A stretch of 64,000 nucleotides of DNA from Alterinioella nitratireducens (GTDB lineage Bacteria; Pseudomonadota; Alphaproteobacteria; Rhodobacterales; Rhodobacteraceae). The position numbers and the translations under genes were made by a program. Positions 63,953-64,000 of the stretch are shown in pieces. Numbering within the stretch: position 1 is the first letter of the stretch; each line of letters starts with the position of its first letter. The notes under the pieces were generated by a model, which saw only the letters and a list, made by a program, of their open reading frames with translations, searched no databases and was not told the origin of the DNA. The stretch lies in NCBI RefSeq assembly GCF_013155465.1, contig NZ_JABJVX010000007.1, positions 1 through 64,000 of the forward strand, given 5' to 3'.

Positions 63953-64000
63953 ATGCTGAAGACACGCGCGAAATTCACGCTTGGCCAGGTCGTCAAGCAC
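63953..64000 (+). CDS. hspQ: HspQ-family protein, N-terminal codons (runs off window)
   Basis: Sixteen codons are visible, MLKTRAKFTLGQVVKH, and this beginning matches alphaproteobacterial HspQ (YccV, hemimethylated-DNA-binding domain) proteins as I recall them. E. coli HspQ modulates Lon and stress response. A GGAAGGA site lies 13 bases upstream. Assignment from such a short N-terminus is tentative. Confidence 0.65.
   Translation, partial: MLKTRAKFTLGQVVKH

Overview
The window is a high-GC alphaproteobacterial chromosome segment, almost certainly from the Rhodobacteraceae/Roseobacter group. The evidence is a CcrM-type GANTC methyltransferase, a CenR-like regulator, the gene order pmbA-cysQ-DUF4170-waaA-lpxK, a Rhodobacter-type porin, a complete beta-hydroxyaspartate (BHA) cycle cluster, and many ATGA/TGATG gene overlaps. 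No intergenic stretch exceeds 300 bases. No CRISPR array, rRNA or prophage was seen. One tRNA gene (Arg, CCU) is present.

Layout. 1-1068: IS debris; an IS3-family end abuts a 5'-truncated IS66 transposase. 1159-10839: a sugar operon made of a LacI regulator with a perfect 16-bp operator, a binding-protein-dependent ABC transporter, a GH63 hydrolase of the mannosylglycerate/glucosylglycerate hydrolase type, a D-lyxose (mannose) isomerase and a glycerate 2-kinase. Together these predict uptake and cleavage of mannosylglycerate (digeneaside, a red-algal solute) to mannose and glycerate, then mannose to fructose and glycerate to 2-phosphoglycerate. 10889-11542: an L,D-transpeptidase. 11649-17085: bhcR and bhcABCD, the BHA cycle that turns glyoxylate plus glycine into oxaloacetate, followed by L-serine ammonia-lyase. 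18663-25853: a GSCFA protein, a second LacI regulator, tRNA-Arg, a CoA-transferase, a DsbA-like protein, a DciA-like protein, mutY and alkB. 26031-27862: ccrM and rnhB.

28580-31569 is the least explained part. It holds a small secreted protein, a membrane protein with a C-terminal winged-helix DNA-binding domain, two paralogous Tat-exported mini-proteins with duplicated DxD(S/N)G motifs, and a divergently encoded JmjC/cupin-4 oxygenase. I regard this as the best candidate for an undescribed system: a short exported peptide pair that may be hydroxylated before Tat export.

31559-64000 is mostly core: lipid A/Kdo genes (lpxK, waaA) with cysQ and pmbA; a DUF2125 protein; an SDR and an enoyl-CoA hydratase; a small HNH protein and a flavoprotein; leuS-lptE-holA; a DUF3576 lipoprotein and a major porin; a YggS-type PLP protein; a second YkuD protein; ribA; a CenR-like regulator; an MFS exporter; xthA; a thioredoxin-TPR protein; a Lon-N-domain protein with a Trm112-like mini-protein; a UbiH-like monooxygenase; an amidase; a DapC-like aminotransferase; ftsK; lolA; a lytic-transglycosylase-like lipoprotein; and the first codons of hspQ. 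Several strong hairpins and repeats in intergenic DNA are listed separately, including a double-palindrome element found at two convergent gene ends.
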